DNA of 17,441 bases from Belnapia sp. GTDB lineage: Bacteria > Pseudomonadota > Alphaproteobacteria > Acetobacterales > Acetobacteraceae. Location: NCBI GenBank assembly GCA_028291445.1, contig JAQGIA010000447.1, positions 1-17,441 on the forward strand, written 5' to 3'. Position 1 is the first letter of the stretch. Each line of letters opens with the position of its first letter. Position numbers and translations under genes: made by a program. Below the pieces are notes generated by a model that ran no database searches, was not told the origin of the DNA, and saw only the letters and a list, made by a program, of their open reading frames with translations. Below, in pieces: positions 1 through 6,787 of the stretch.

Positions 1-28
1 GGCGCCAGACCCCTGGCTTGGTGGCGCC
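1..28 (-). terminator. Possible hairpin terminator after the DadA-like gene
   Basis: GGCGCCA at 1-7 and TGGCGCC at 22-28 form a perfect 7-bp inverted repeat with a 14-base loop, abutting the stop codon (28-30) of the minus-strand oxidoreductase. There is no visible T-run because the window ends here. It may be a terminator or only a mRNA-stabilising hairpin. Confidence 0.35.
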
Positions 29-1269
29 TAGAATCGCGTCGCCCGATAGGGCTCCGGGCTGACGAAGGGCACCTCGCCCAGCATCATCTCCGCCAGCAGC
101 CGCCCGGTGGTCGGGCCGAGGGTCAGGCCCTGATGCGCATGGCCGAAGGCGCACCAGGCGCCGGCCTGGCCAGGCAGCGGACCGATGATCGGCAGCATGT
201 CCGGCGTGCAGGGACGCGTGCCCATCCAGGGTGTCGCATCCACCCGATCGGCCAGCGGCAGCAATTGGCGGGCGATAGGCTCGGCGCGGTCGAGCTGGAC
301 GGGGCTGGGCGGTGCCTCCGGCCGGGCGAATTCGGCCCCGGTGGTCAGCCGGATGCCGGCCCGCATCGGCGCCAGCAGGAAGCCGCTGTCGGTATCGAGG
401 ATCGGCCGATTGAGCGTCGCATTCCCCCGCAGGCCGAAATGCATGTGGTAGCCGCGCTTGCCGAAGACCGGCGGCGCATAGCCGAAGCGCTTGGTCAGCG
501 TCGCCGAGGCGGCACCCAGCGCGACGACCACCTCGGCCGCCTCGACCGGCCCCGTCGCGGTCTGCACCCGCCAGCCGGTGCCGGAGCGCTCCAGCGTCGC
601 CGCATCGCCGATGGCGAGGCTGCCGCCGGCCGCGGTGAACATGCCGGCATAGGCCAGGGTGAGGGCATGCGGATCGCTGACCGAGAGCGGGTCCTTCCAA
701 TGGATCGCGCCGGTCCGCGCCGCCAGCAGATGCGGTTCAGCGGCGGCCAGGGCGGCGCTGTCGAGCGCGGCGAAATCGATGCCGTAGTCGCGCTGCGCCA
801 CCGCCGCCTGGGCCAGCGCGGCGTCGAGCAGCCGTGGGTCGCTGAACAGCCGCATCCAGCCGATCGGCCGCAGCAGCGCCATGGCCGGGGTCCCGGTGGC
901 CAGCGCCAGATGCTCGTCGAGGCAGGTGGCGATCAGCCGCGAATAGGACTGCACCGCCTGCAGGTAGCGGCGCGGCTCGGAATGCCACCAGTAGCGCAGC
1001 AGCGGCGAGACGAAACCCGGCAGGGCCAGCGGATGGTAGGACACGTCGATGGCGCGGTTGCCGGCGATGCGCCGCAGCTCGGCCAGCGCGCGGGGAAAGG
1101 GGTGGGGATAGACCGCCTCGCGCTGGATCAGCCCGCCGTTGCCGAAGGAGGCCCCTTCGCCCGGCCCCTGGCGGTCCACCAGCACGACGTCATAGCCCCG
1201 CCGCCGCAGATGGAGGGCCACCGAGACGCCGACCATCCCGGCCCCGAGCACGATCGCAGACGGCGGCAT
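28..1269 (-). CDS. FAD-dependent D-amino-acid dehydrogenase/oxidase (DadA family)
   Basis: A 413-residue flavoprotein of the DadA/glycine oxidase family, predicted to oxidatively deaminate an amino acid. The N-terminal Rossmann motif is G9-A-G11-M-V-G14, with an acidic residue (D32) at the end of the second strand, as expected for binding the FAD ribose. The ASFGNGG segment (40-46) and the C-terminal GTRPCTPD (350-357) plus HAHQGLTLGP (377-386) are typical of DadA-type enzymes. Length fits the family (about 410-420). The open frame runs upstream to 1611, but the ATG at 1269 is chosen: the FAD motif follows at once and GGAAGGA lies about 8 bases upstream. The preceding translation is low-complexity and overlaps the small gene at 1410-1571. 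No signal peptide is seen. There is no dadX racemase or dadA-type operon nearby, so the exact substrate (D-amino acid, glycine, sarcosine or other) is unknown. Confidence 0.88.
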   Translation of the reverse strand: MPPSAIVLGAGMVGVSVALHLRRRGYDVVLVDRQGPGEGASFGNGGLIQREAVYPHPFPRALAELRRIAGNRAIDVSYHPLALPGFVSPLLRYWWHSEPRRYLQAVQSYSRLIATCLDEHLALATGTPAMALLRPIGWMRLFSDPRLLDAALAQAAVAQRDYGIDFAALDSAALAAAEPHLLAARTGAIHWKDPLSVSDPHALTLAYAGMFTAAGGSLAIGDAATLERSGTGWRVQTATGPVEAAEVVVALGAASATLTKRFGYAPPVFGKRGYHMHFGLRGNATLNRPILDTDSGFLLAPMRAGIRLTTGAEFARPEAPPSPVQLDRAEPIARQLLPLADRVDATPWMGTRPCTPDMLPIIGPLPGQAGAWCAFGHAHQGLTLGPTTGRLLAEMMLGEVPFVSPEPYRATRF

Positions 1270-1409
1270 CCAGTATTCCTTCCGATCGGCCCGGGTTGCT
1301 GTGTGGCCGCATCGCTGCATGAACGACAAGGCCGAACCTCGCAAGAAGCAAGCCGTCGTTACCCGGCCCCAGCACCCGGTTCCAGCATGGCCGCCGCGGC
1401 GATCATGGT

Positions 1410-1571
1410 CTAGCAGCCGGTGATGCGGCCGGAGGCCACGCAATCCTGGTAGCCGACCAACTGCTGCAGCCAGGGGAAGATCAGGTAGCCGCCGACCAGC
1501 ACCAGCAGGATGATCGCCATGGCGACCAGCGCCAGCAGGTCGGGACGGGGCTGCGGACCGCGATCGGGCAC
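1410..1571 (-). CDS. Small single-span membrane protein with a DC-x8-C tail
   Basis: A 53-residue protein starting at GTG (1571) with GAAGGA six bases upstream; an internal ATG at 1520 would give 36 residues. It has a basic, proline-rich N-terminus (residues 2-11), one hydrophobic segment (about 12-35, LLALVAMAIILLVLVGGYLI), and a short tail with C44 and C53 in the pattern D-C-V-A-S-G-R-x3-C. From memory, small alphaproteobacterial membrane proteins with a closing Cys-x-x-x-Gly-Arg-x-x-Cys tail are common and uncharacterised. The good Shine-Dalgarno, clean membrane segment and fit between its neighbours support a real gene. The tail would lie in the periplasm by the positive-inside rule. Function is unknown. 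It lies 140 bases upstream of the DadA-like gene on the same strand and may be transcribed with it. Confidence 0.6.
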   Translation of the reverse strand: MPDRGPQPRPDLLALVAMAIILLVLVGGYLIFPWLQQLVGYQDCVASGRITGC

Positions 1572-1704
1572 CGGGATTCCTTCGCTTCGGGTCGTGGATA
1601 CGGCGACCCATCCAACCGCCTCCCGGCCGATTGCACCAGGGGTGGCAGGGTGTTCGGCAAACCTCCGGAAAGCCTCCCGGCAGGACCGGCCTCGGACGGT
1701 CGCG

Positions 1705-1788
1705 CCCGGTCAGCCCTCGTCCCGGTCAGGCCCCGTTCCCGGTCAGGCCCCGTTCCCGGTCAGGCCTAGTTCCCGGTCAGCCCTTGTC
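1705..1788. repeat. 17-bp tandem repeat overlapping the kinase gene 3' end
   Basis: Five adjoining copies of the unit CCCGGTCAGGCCCCGTT: a 16-bp diverged copy (1705-1720), then 1721-1737 and 1738-1754 (identical), 1755-1771 (two or three changes) and 1772-1788. Each minus-strand copy carries TGA, and the kinase stop (TCA at 1777-1779 on the plus strand) is the TGA of the last copy. The last three sense residues are therefore encoded by repeat sequence. Because 17 is not a multiple of 3, copy-number change would alter which TGA is met only if the gene end shifted. Confidence 0.85.
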
Positions 1789-4700
1789 ATGCAGGCCGCG
1801 GCCGGGACGCCCGCCGAGCGGCACCTCGATCCGGCAGCTGACGCCATCCGGCCGGAAGTTGAGCTTCGCCTCGGCGCCCAGCGTATAGGCCAGCGCCCGC
1901 TCGATCAATTCGCGGCCGTAGCCGCGCGCCGGCGGCTCCGGTGGCATGACGACGCCGCTTTCCCGCCAGTCGAGTATGACGCAGGGCCCGTCACGGGAAT
2001 CCCGGGCGAGCCGCCAGTCGATGTCCAGCTGGCCGTTGTCCTGCTTCAGCGCGCCGTATTTCACCGCATTGGTGGCCAGCTCATGGACCGCCAGGCCGAG
2101 CGCCTGCACCTGCATCGGGCCGAGCGCCACCGGCGGGCCGCCGCAGCGCACCCGGCCATTCTCGGCCCCGGCATGGGCCATGACCTCGAGCCGGATAAGC
2201 TCGGCCAGGTCGATCTCGCCCCGGCCGATATGGTTGACCAGGGCCTGCACCCGGCCCATGGCGGTGAGCCGATCTGTGAAGCTTTTCAGCGTGCTGCCCT
2301 TGCCCAGGGTCATCGCCGCGATGGCCTGCACGACGGTCAGCAGGTTGCGGGTGCGGTGATGCAATTCGGCGATCAGCACCTGCTGGCGGCTTTCGGCCTC
2401 GGCCAGGCTGGTGACGTCGATGAAGCAGACCACCACGCCCTTGGTCCGCCTGTCGGTTCCCCGGTAGGGCGACAGCCGCATCAGGTAATGCGTGCCGCCA
2501 TCGGCGTGATCGACCATGTGCTCCATGGCGGTCTCGCTCGCCAGCACCGCGTGGATATGGCTTTCGAGATCGGGCAGGCTGAAGCGGCTGGCGAGGTCGG
2601 TGATCGGCCTGCCACGGTCGCCCGGCAATATCTTGAACACCTTGGCGACGGCCGGGGTGAAGCTGCGGATCACCAGATCGGCGTCGAGGAAGACCATGGC
2701 CACATCGGCATTCTCGAACAGGTTCTGCAGGTCGGCATTGGCCCGGTCCAGCTCCTCGACCTTGCCGTTGAGCTCGCCGTTGACGGTCTGCAGTTCTTCG
2801 TTGACCGATTGCAGTTCCTCCTTCGAGGCCTCCAGCTCCTCGTTGGTGGATTGCATCTCCTCGTTGACCGAGACCAACTCCTCGTTCGAGGATTTCAGCT
2901 CCTCGAGCGCCGTCTCGTATTCCTCGACCAGCGACTGCAGTTTTTCGCGGGTTTCGCGCAATTCCCGTTCGAGCTGGACCGCGGCGCCATCCTGGCTACG
3001 GACCCGGCTCTTCGCCTCCTCGCGGCTGAGCACCGGGCCTTCGTCGGTGAACAATACCAGGTACAGCGGCTCGTCGCGGTCGCTGTCGCGCAGCGGCTCG
3101 ACCGTCAGGGTGGTCATCTGGACCCGGCCATCCTCGTCCTCGACCACCACGCCCTCGCGGATCGCGGTGCTGCCGCTCTCGACCGCCTCGCGCAGCGCCG
3201 CGCGCAGGTCGAGCCGCAGCCCGCGCCGCGCCAGGGTCATGATGTGCCGGGTCGGCGCGCCGGCGGTGGCCTCCAGATACTTGCCGGTGCGGGCGGAATA
3301 ATAGGTGACGTCGCTGTCCCGGTTCACCACCACGAAGGGCGGCGAGAAACGTTCGAGCACCTGGCTTTCCACCGCCTGGCGCAGGGCGAGGCTGCTATGC
3401 GTCGGCTTGTGTCCCCCGCCGCCCGGCAATGCACCGGACGGCAGGCCCGGCAGGGCATAGGGCAGCCGGGGGCCGGAGGCCGGGTTCGGGCGCCGGCGGA
3501 AGATGCGGTGCTTCTTCTCGATCGGGGCGAAGAGGTCGCCGAATTGGCCGATGGTCTCGGCGGTGCCGAGGAACAGGTAACCATCCGGCCGCAGCGCATA
3601 ATGGAAGACCGGTACGACCCGGCCCTGCACGTCCGGCCCCAGGTAGATCAGCAGGTTCCGGCAGGAGACCAGGTCGATGCGCGAGAAGGGCGGATCGCGG
3701 ATGACGCTGTGCGGCGAGAAGATGCAGAGGTCGCGCACCGCCTTGGCCACGACGTAGCTGCCGCCATCGGGGGTGAAGAAGCGCCGCCGCCGCTCCGCGG
3801 TGATGCCTTCGAGCAGCGGCTCGGGGTAGCGCGCGGCACGGGCCACGGCCAGCGCCGCTTCGTCGATGTCGGTGGCGAAGACCTGCACCCGGGGAACCGT
3901 CTTGAGGCGGTCCATCTGCTCGCGCAGCAGGATGGCGATGGAATAGACCTCCTCGCCGGTGGCGCAGCCCGGTACCCAGACCCGCACCGCCTCATCGGCG
4001 CCACGGTCCTCGAACAGCTTCGGTATCACCTGCTGGGCCAGGTGCTCGAAGGCCTGGGCGTCGCGGAAAAAACTGGTGACGCCGATCAGCAGGTCGCGGA
4101 ACAGGGCGCGGACCTCCTGCGGGTCCTGGCGCAGCCGCTCGACATAGGCGGCGATCCCGCCGATCTGAATGATATGCATGCGCCGCCTGACCCGGCGCAG
4201 GAAGGTCTTCGACTTGTAGCCCGAGAAATCGTGGCCGAGCTGGCTACGCAGCACGCCATAGATCTCGCCCCGGGCATCGTCGAGCTGGCGTTCGTTGGCA
4301 GGATCATCGACCGCCGCCGGATCGAAGGCGATGGGCATGCCGATGCTGCGGGCGAATTCGGCGATGCGGCTGCCCATCGTATCGACCGGCACGGCGAAAT
4401 CGACGAAGCCGGCGGAGATGGCGCTATTGGGCATGCTCGGATGCTGCGGACCGTGGCCGTCGGCCGCCTGCGCCAGGGTCAGCCCGCCGGCTTCCTTGAT
4501 GGCCTTGACGCCGAGCGTGCCATCCGAGTCGCCGCCCGAGAGGACGACGCCGACCGCTGTCTCGCCCTGGTCGGCCGCCAGTTCGCACAGGAAGACGTCG
4601 ATCGGCTTGCGCTCGCGGCCGTGTTCGCCGTCGCGCTTCAGTTTCAGTTGCCCCCCGGCGATGCCGAGGATGCCGCCGGGCGGCAGGACATAGACGGTGT

Positions 4701-4923
4701 CGGGTGCGACCGGCATGGCGTCGGCGGCGACATGGACCGGCATGCCGGTGTATTGCGCCAGGATCTCGTGCAGGTGGCTGCGGTAATCCGGGTTGAGGTG
4801 GGTGACCACGACGATGCCGACGCCCGGCTTCTCCGGCATGCCCCGGAAGAAACCTTCGAGCGCCTCGACGCCGCCGGCCGAGGCGCCGACCCCGACGATG
4901 GGATGGGCGGGAGCCTCCGTCAT
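1777..4923 (-). CDS. CheB-CheR-PAS-HWE sensor histidine kinase fusion
   Basis: A 1048-residue hybrid signalling protein, cytoplasmic by sequence (no membrane spans). Residues 1-190 are a CheB methylesterase domain with the triad S15 (GASAGG), H42 (THLNPD) and D134 (GGDSDG). Residues 215-480 are a CheR methyltransferase domain: GHDF-SGYK (230-237), the SAM-binding PGCATGEE (318-325) and CRNLLIYL (421-428). A PAS-like region follows (about 525-630), then a long coiled coil (about 635-737) rich in NEEL/EELQ heptads, and a second PAS domain (735-840). The C-terminus is an HWE-type kinase: phospho-acceptor H856 in ELHHRTRN, HELATNA (947-953) and W986-x-E988. The ATG at 4923 places the CheB strand immediately after the start; the frame opens at 5034 but that extension is low-complexity. 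The Shine-Dalgarno is weak (GGGGCC). There is no REC domain and no partner response regulator nearby. Such hybrids act in signalling outside classical chemotaxis. Confidence 0.93.
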   Translation of the reverse strand: MTEAPAHPIVGVGASAGGVEALEGFFRGMPEKPGVGIVVVTHLNPDYRSHLHEILAQYTGMPVHVAADAMPVAPDTVYVLPPGGILGIAGGQLKLKRDGEHGRERKPIDVFLCELAADQGETAVGVVLSGGDSDGTLGVKAIKEAGGLTLAQAADGHGPQHPSMPNSAISAGFVDFAVPVDTMGSRIAEFARSIGMPIAFDPAAVDDPANERQLDDARGEIYGVLRSQLGHDFSGYKSKTFLRRVRRRMHIIQIGGIAAYVERLRQDPQEVRALFRDLLIGVTSFFRDAQAFEHLAQQVIPKLFEDRGADEAVRVWVPGCATGEEVYSIAILLREQMDRLKTVPRVQVFATDIDEAALAVARAARYPEPLLEGITAERRRRFFTPDGGSYVVAKAVRDLCIFSPHSVIRDPPFSRIDLVSCRNLLIYLGPDVQGRVVPVFHYALRPDGYLFLGTAETIGQFGDLFAPIEKKHRIFRRRPNPASGPRLPYALPGLPSGALPGGGGHKPTHSSLALRQAVESQVLERFSPPFVVVNRDSDVTYYSARTGKYLEATAGAPTRHIMTLARRGLRLDLRAALREAVESGSTAIREGVVVEDEDGRVQMTTLTVEPLRDSDRDEPLYLVLFTDEGPVLSREEAKSRVRSQDGAAVQLERELRETREKLQSLVEEYETALEELKSSNEELVSVNEEMQSTNEELEASKEELQSVNEELQTVNGELNGKVEELDRANADLQNLFENADVAMVFLDADLVIRSFTPAVAKVFKILPGDRGRPITDLASRFSLPDLESHIHAVLASETAMEHMVDHADGGTHYLMRLSPYRGTDRRTKGVVVCFIDVTSLAEAESRQQVLIAELHHRTRNLLTVVQAIAAMTLGKGSTLKSFTDRLTAMGRVQALVNHIGRGEIDLAELIRLEVMAHAGAENGRVRCGGPPVALGPMQVQALGLAVHELATNAVKYGALKQDNGQLDIDWRLARDSRDGPCVILDWRESGVVMPPEPPARGYGRELIERALAYTLGAEAKLNFRPDGVSCRIEVPLGGRPGRGLHDKG

Positions 4924-5301
4924 GGCGAGGCCCCGGTTGCGACTGGGGCGGGCCGGGGGGCGGGCCTGGGGGCGGGACGGAGGATGGGCCGGAAGCCGGT
5001 CAAGCCATGCGGCCGGTCGGGCCTGGCGTGGCATGGTCGTGCCGGCTGGCCTGCCCGGTCACGATCGGAGTCGCTTCGCCACTGTTTGTCATGAACCAAC
5101 CTGGCACATGCGGCGCTGCCGCGACACGGCATTGCACCGGTTGGCGATCACGCTTCACTCAGCCGCCGCAGTGAGACCAGGTTTTGCAACAATACTTGGC
5201 CGAACGGGACCCCGCCGGGGCTCCGCCACGGATCATGGCCTGCATCCGTGCGATGCAGGCCATGCCACGTCGGCCATGCCACGCCGGCGGGGGCGGTGGC
5301 C
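4924..5301. other. Gene-poor stretch between kinase and His-rich gene
   Basis: These 378 bases hold no convincing gene. The frames that cross it give low-complexity Arg/Ala/Pro translations with no Shine-Dalgarno or family motif. It should contain the promoter of the minus-strand kinase and the 3' end of the His-rich gene's transcript. The only clear structure is the 12-bp hairpin at 5234-5264. A locally AT-richer patch (about 5178-5200) could be part of a promoter, but no convincing -35/-10 pair was found. Confidence 0.5.
5234..5264 (-). terminator. Strong hairpin after the His-rich secreted protein gene
   Basis: CATGGCCTGCAT (5234-5245) and ATGCAGGCCATG (5253-5264) form a perfect 12-bp stem with a 7-base loop, about 38 bases beyond the minus-strand stop codon at 5302. 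There is no T-run, so it could end transcription inefficiently or protect the mRNA 3' end. The location fits a 3' element of the 5302-5613 gene. Confidence 0.45.
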
Positions 5302-5613
5302 TCAGTAGCGCCAGCCGTATTGTTGCGGCCGTGGCCGCGGCTGGTGCCAGCCATGGCGCGGCGGCGCGGGACGATGCCAATGGTGATGGCGCGGCGGGGC
5401 GTAGTGGCGCGGCGGCGCATAATGCCGTGGCTGGTAATGGCCCTGCGGCCGATACTGCACCGGCATGACGGCCGGGCCGCTGTCGGCGGCCGCAATGCCC
5501 TGGTGAGCGCCGAGGGAATGGGCACCGAAGGCTGCGGCCTTGGCGGGGCCGCCGGCCCCTGCGGCCGCGAGCAGCCCGAGGCCGAGGGCGGCTGCGATGA
5601 GAAGGCGGCGCAT
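5302..5613 (-). CDS. Small exported His/Pro/Arg-rich protein
   Basis: A 103-residue protein. The ATG at 5613 has AGGAGG seven bases upstream (AGGAGGATATCATG), which settles the start even though the frame opens further upstream. Residues 1-28 are a clear Sec signal peptide (MRRLL, a hydrophobic core of Ala/Leu, then AKAAA with likely cleavage after A28). The mature part is low-complexity. From residue 54 on it is rich in His, Pro, Arg, Tyr and Trp, with nine His in residues 59-90, an HHHWH run (76-80) and two copies of RHYAPP (about 63-74). The protein is therefore basic, probably unstructured and possibly metal-binding. I do not recognise a named family; similar short His/Pro-rich exported proteins are common and uncharacterised in this group. 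It is divergent from the hydrolase at 5748. Confidence 0.72.
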   Translation of the reverse strand: MRRLLIAAALGLGLLAAAGAGGPAKAAAFGAHSLGAHQGIAAADSGPAVMPVQYRPQGHYQPRHYAPPRHYAPPRHHHWHRPAPPRHGWHQPRPRPQQYGWRY

Positions 5614-5669
5614 GATATCCTCCTGCTGAATGATCCAGGCCGCAGGATGGGTGTCGGCCAGGGCATGAT

Positions 5670-5717
5670 CAGGGCAGGATTGGCGCGTAAGCAGGGCAGG
5701 GTGTAACGGCGCGTAAG
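5670..5717. repeat. Imperfect tandem repeat in a divergent promoter region
   Basis: CAGGGCAGGATTGGCGCGTAAG (5670-5691, 22 bp) is followed directly by a 26-bp copy (5692-5717) with the same ends, CAGGGCAGG and GGCGCGTAAG. The GGCGCGTAAG elements are 26 bp apart. The repeat sits between the divergent His-rich gene (start 5613) and the hydrolase (start 5748), so it could be a paired operator or a simple duplication. Confidence 0.55.
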
Positions 5718-5747
5718 GCCCTCCAGGCAGCAGGACACCGCTAACCC

Positions 5748-6497
5748 ATGGCATTTCTGCAGCGGCCGGACGGCCGGATCCACTACGAGACCCATGGCGC
5801 GGGCTATCCCGTGCTGCTGTTCGCGCCGGGCGGCCTGCGGTCGCGGCTGGAGATGTGGGCCGCCCCCGCCGAAGGCCCGGCCCGGCCCTGGGTCGATTGG
5901 ACCCGGGCGCTGCCGGCGGCCGGCTTCACCGCCATCGCCATGGACCAGCGCAATGCCGGGCAGTCGGTGACGGCGATCGAGGCCGATCATGGCTGGCATA
6001 CCTATGCGGCCGATCACCTGGCGCTGATGGACCACCTCGGCTTCGACCGCTTCCACGTGCTGGGCGGCTGCATCGGCGGCAGCTTCTGCCTGAAGGCGGC
6101 CGCGGCGGCGCCCGCGCGGGTCACCGCGGCCGTGCTGCAGAATCCGATCGGCCAGCACCCCGACCATCCTGAGTATTTCCCCGAGAGCCATGCCGAATGG
6201 GGTCGCGACCAGCGCGCCGCCCGCCCCGGGCTCGACGCGGCCGCCATCGCCGCCTTCGGCCACGCCATGTGGGACGGCGGCTTCGTCTTCAGCGTCGATC
6301 GCGCCTTCGCCCGCGCCTGCCCGGTGCCGACCATGCTGCTGCCGGGCACGGATACGCCGCATCCCACGGCGACCAGCGCCGAACTCGCCAGCCTGCTGCC
6401 GGGGGTAGAAGTGCTGGAGAAATGGCGCGGCCCGGCGCATCTGGCGGCGCAGGAGGCGAGGGTGGTGGATTTCCTCCGCCGGCATACCCCGGCATGA
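5748..6497 (+). CDS. Alpha/beta hydrolase with Cys at the nucleophile elbow
   Basis: A 249-residue single-domain hydrolase, likely cytoplasmic. Motifs in order: the oxyanion-side FAPGG (25-29), the strand-turn AMDQRNAGQS (64-73) that matches the D-x-R-G-x-G-x-S pattern of the family, and a nucleophile elbow G106-G-C108-I-G-G. A candidate acid is D202 after LPGTD, and a candidate base is H231 (GPAH). The usual elbow is G-x-S-x-G, so the nucleophile is Cys rather than Ser, as in dienelactone hydrolase, though overall the protein looks like the broad esterase/haloperoxidase-type group. The start at 5748 is the only sensible one; AGGA is 11 bases upstream, a poor Shine-Dalgarno. Substrate is unknown. 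No co-directional neighbour is close; the next gene converges on it. Confidence 0.85.
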   Translation: MAFLQRPDGRIHYETHGAGYPVLLFAPGGLRSRLEMWAAPAEGPARPWVDWTRALPAAGFTAIAMDQRNAGQSVTAIEADHGWHTYAADHLALMDHLGFDRFHVLGGCIGGSFCLKAAAAAPARVTAAVLQNPIGQHPDHPEYFPESHAEWGRDQRAARPGLDAAAIAAFGHAMWDGGFVFSVDRAFARACPVPTMLLPGTDTPHPTATSAELASLLPGVEVLEKWRGPAHLAAQEARVVDFLRRHTPA

Positions 6498-6591
6498 GGC
6501 TCACCGCCTGTCCGGCCGGGCCCGCTGTCTTCCTGCCGTAGGCCACCCCGATGATCCCGGGCGCGGTGCTGCACGGGGGCGGCCAGCCGAC

Positions 6592-6765
6592 GTGCTGCCG
6601 GAGGATGGCCGGGACGCCGCCTTCGACGCGCCGGAAACCTTCAAGGCCTGCGTCCGGCCCGTAGCCCAGGCAGCCTCGCCCGCGCAGCTAGCATTCCATT
6701 CGAAAGGGCTCGCGGAATGCTCTCCAGCCAGTTGTTTCGGCGAGCAAATTACCCCTACCGGATGA
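6592..6765 (+). other. Coding-like remnant or short unassigned frame
   Basis: Between the hydrolase stop and the next gene, one frame stays open with the strong G/C third-position bias of real genes here, from upstream of a GTG at 6592 to a TGA at 6763-6765. It reads like soluble protein (VLPEDGRDAAFDAPETFKA). There is no Shine-Dalgarno and no recognised family, and it runs into the terminator hairpin. It may be a leftover of a decayed gene, or chance. Confidence 0.2.
6690..6721. repeat. 8-bp inverted repeat
   Basis: AGCATTCC (6690-6697) and GGAATGCT (6714-6721) are perfect inverted arms separated by 16 bases, about 30 bases left of the strong 6751-6782 hairpin. Its role is unknown; it could be a second 3' hairpin for the leftward operon or a protein-binding site. 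Confidence 0.35.
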
Positions 6766-6782
6766 TTCCATCCGGTAGGGGT
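6751..6782 (-). terminator. Perfect 14-bp hairpin ending the leftward operon
   Basis: ACCCCTACCGGATG (6751-6764) pairs completely with CATCCGGTAGGGGT (6769-6782) around a four-base ATTC loop, six bases after the tctC-like stop codon at 6788. Read leftward, the stem is followed by TAATTTGC, a short T-rich tail. It lies between convergent genes, so it may stop transcription from both sides. Confidence 0.75.
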
Positions 6783-6787
6783 TTGCG

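Noticed and set aside
1705..1788. CRISPR array
   Set aside because: The 17-bp units adjoin directly with no unique spacers, so this is a simple tandem repeat.
1510..5094. A 1194-residue open frame on the plus strand opposite the kinase gene
   Set aside because: It mirrors the high-GC codon pattern of the kinase. The translation is His/Gln/Arg/Asp-rich shadow sequence with no domain, while the minus strand shows intact CheB, CheR and HWE motifs.
5159..5264. A short minus-strand peptide beginning in the hairpin and ending with Cys-rich residues
   Set aside because: No Shine-Dalgarno, and it starts within an inverted repeat; the Cys content is probably chance.
5148..6485. A 445-residue minus-strand frame across the hydrolase and His-rich genes
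   Set aside because: It overlaps two well-supported genes and switches composition at their boundaries; no start signal or family.
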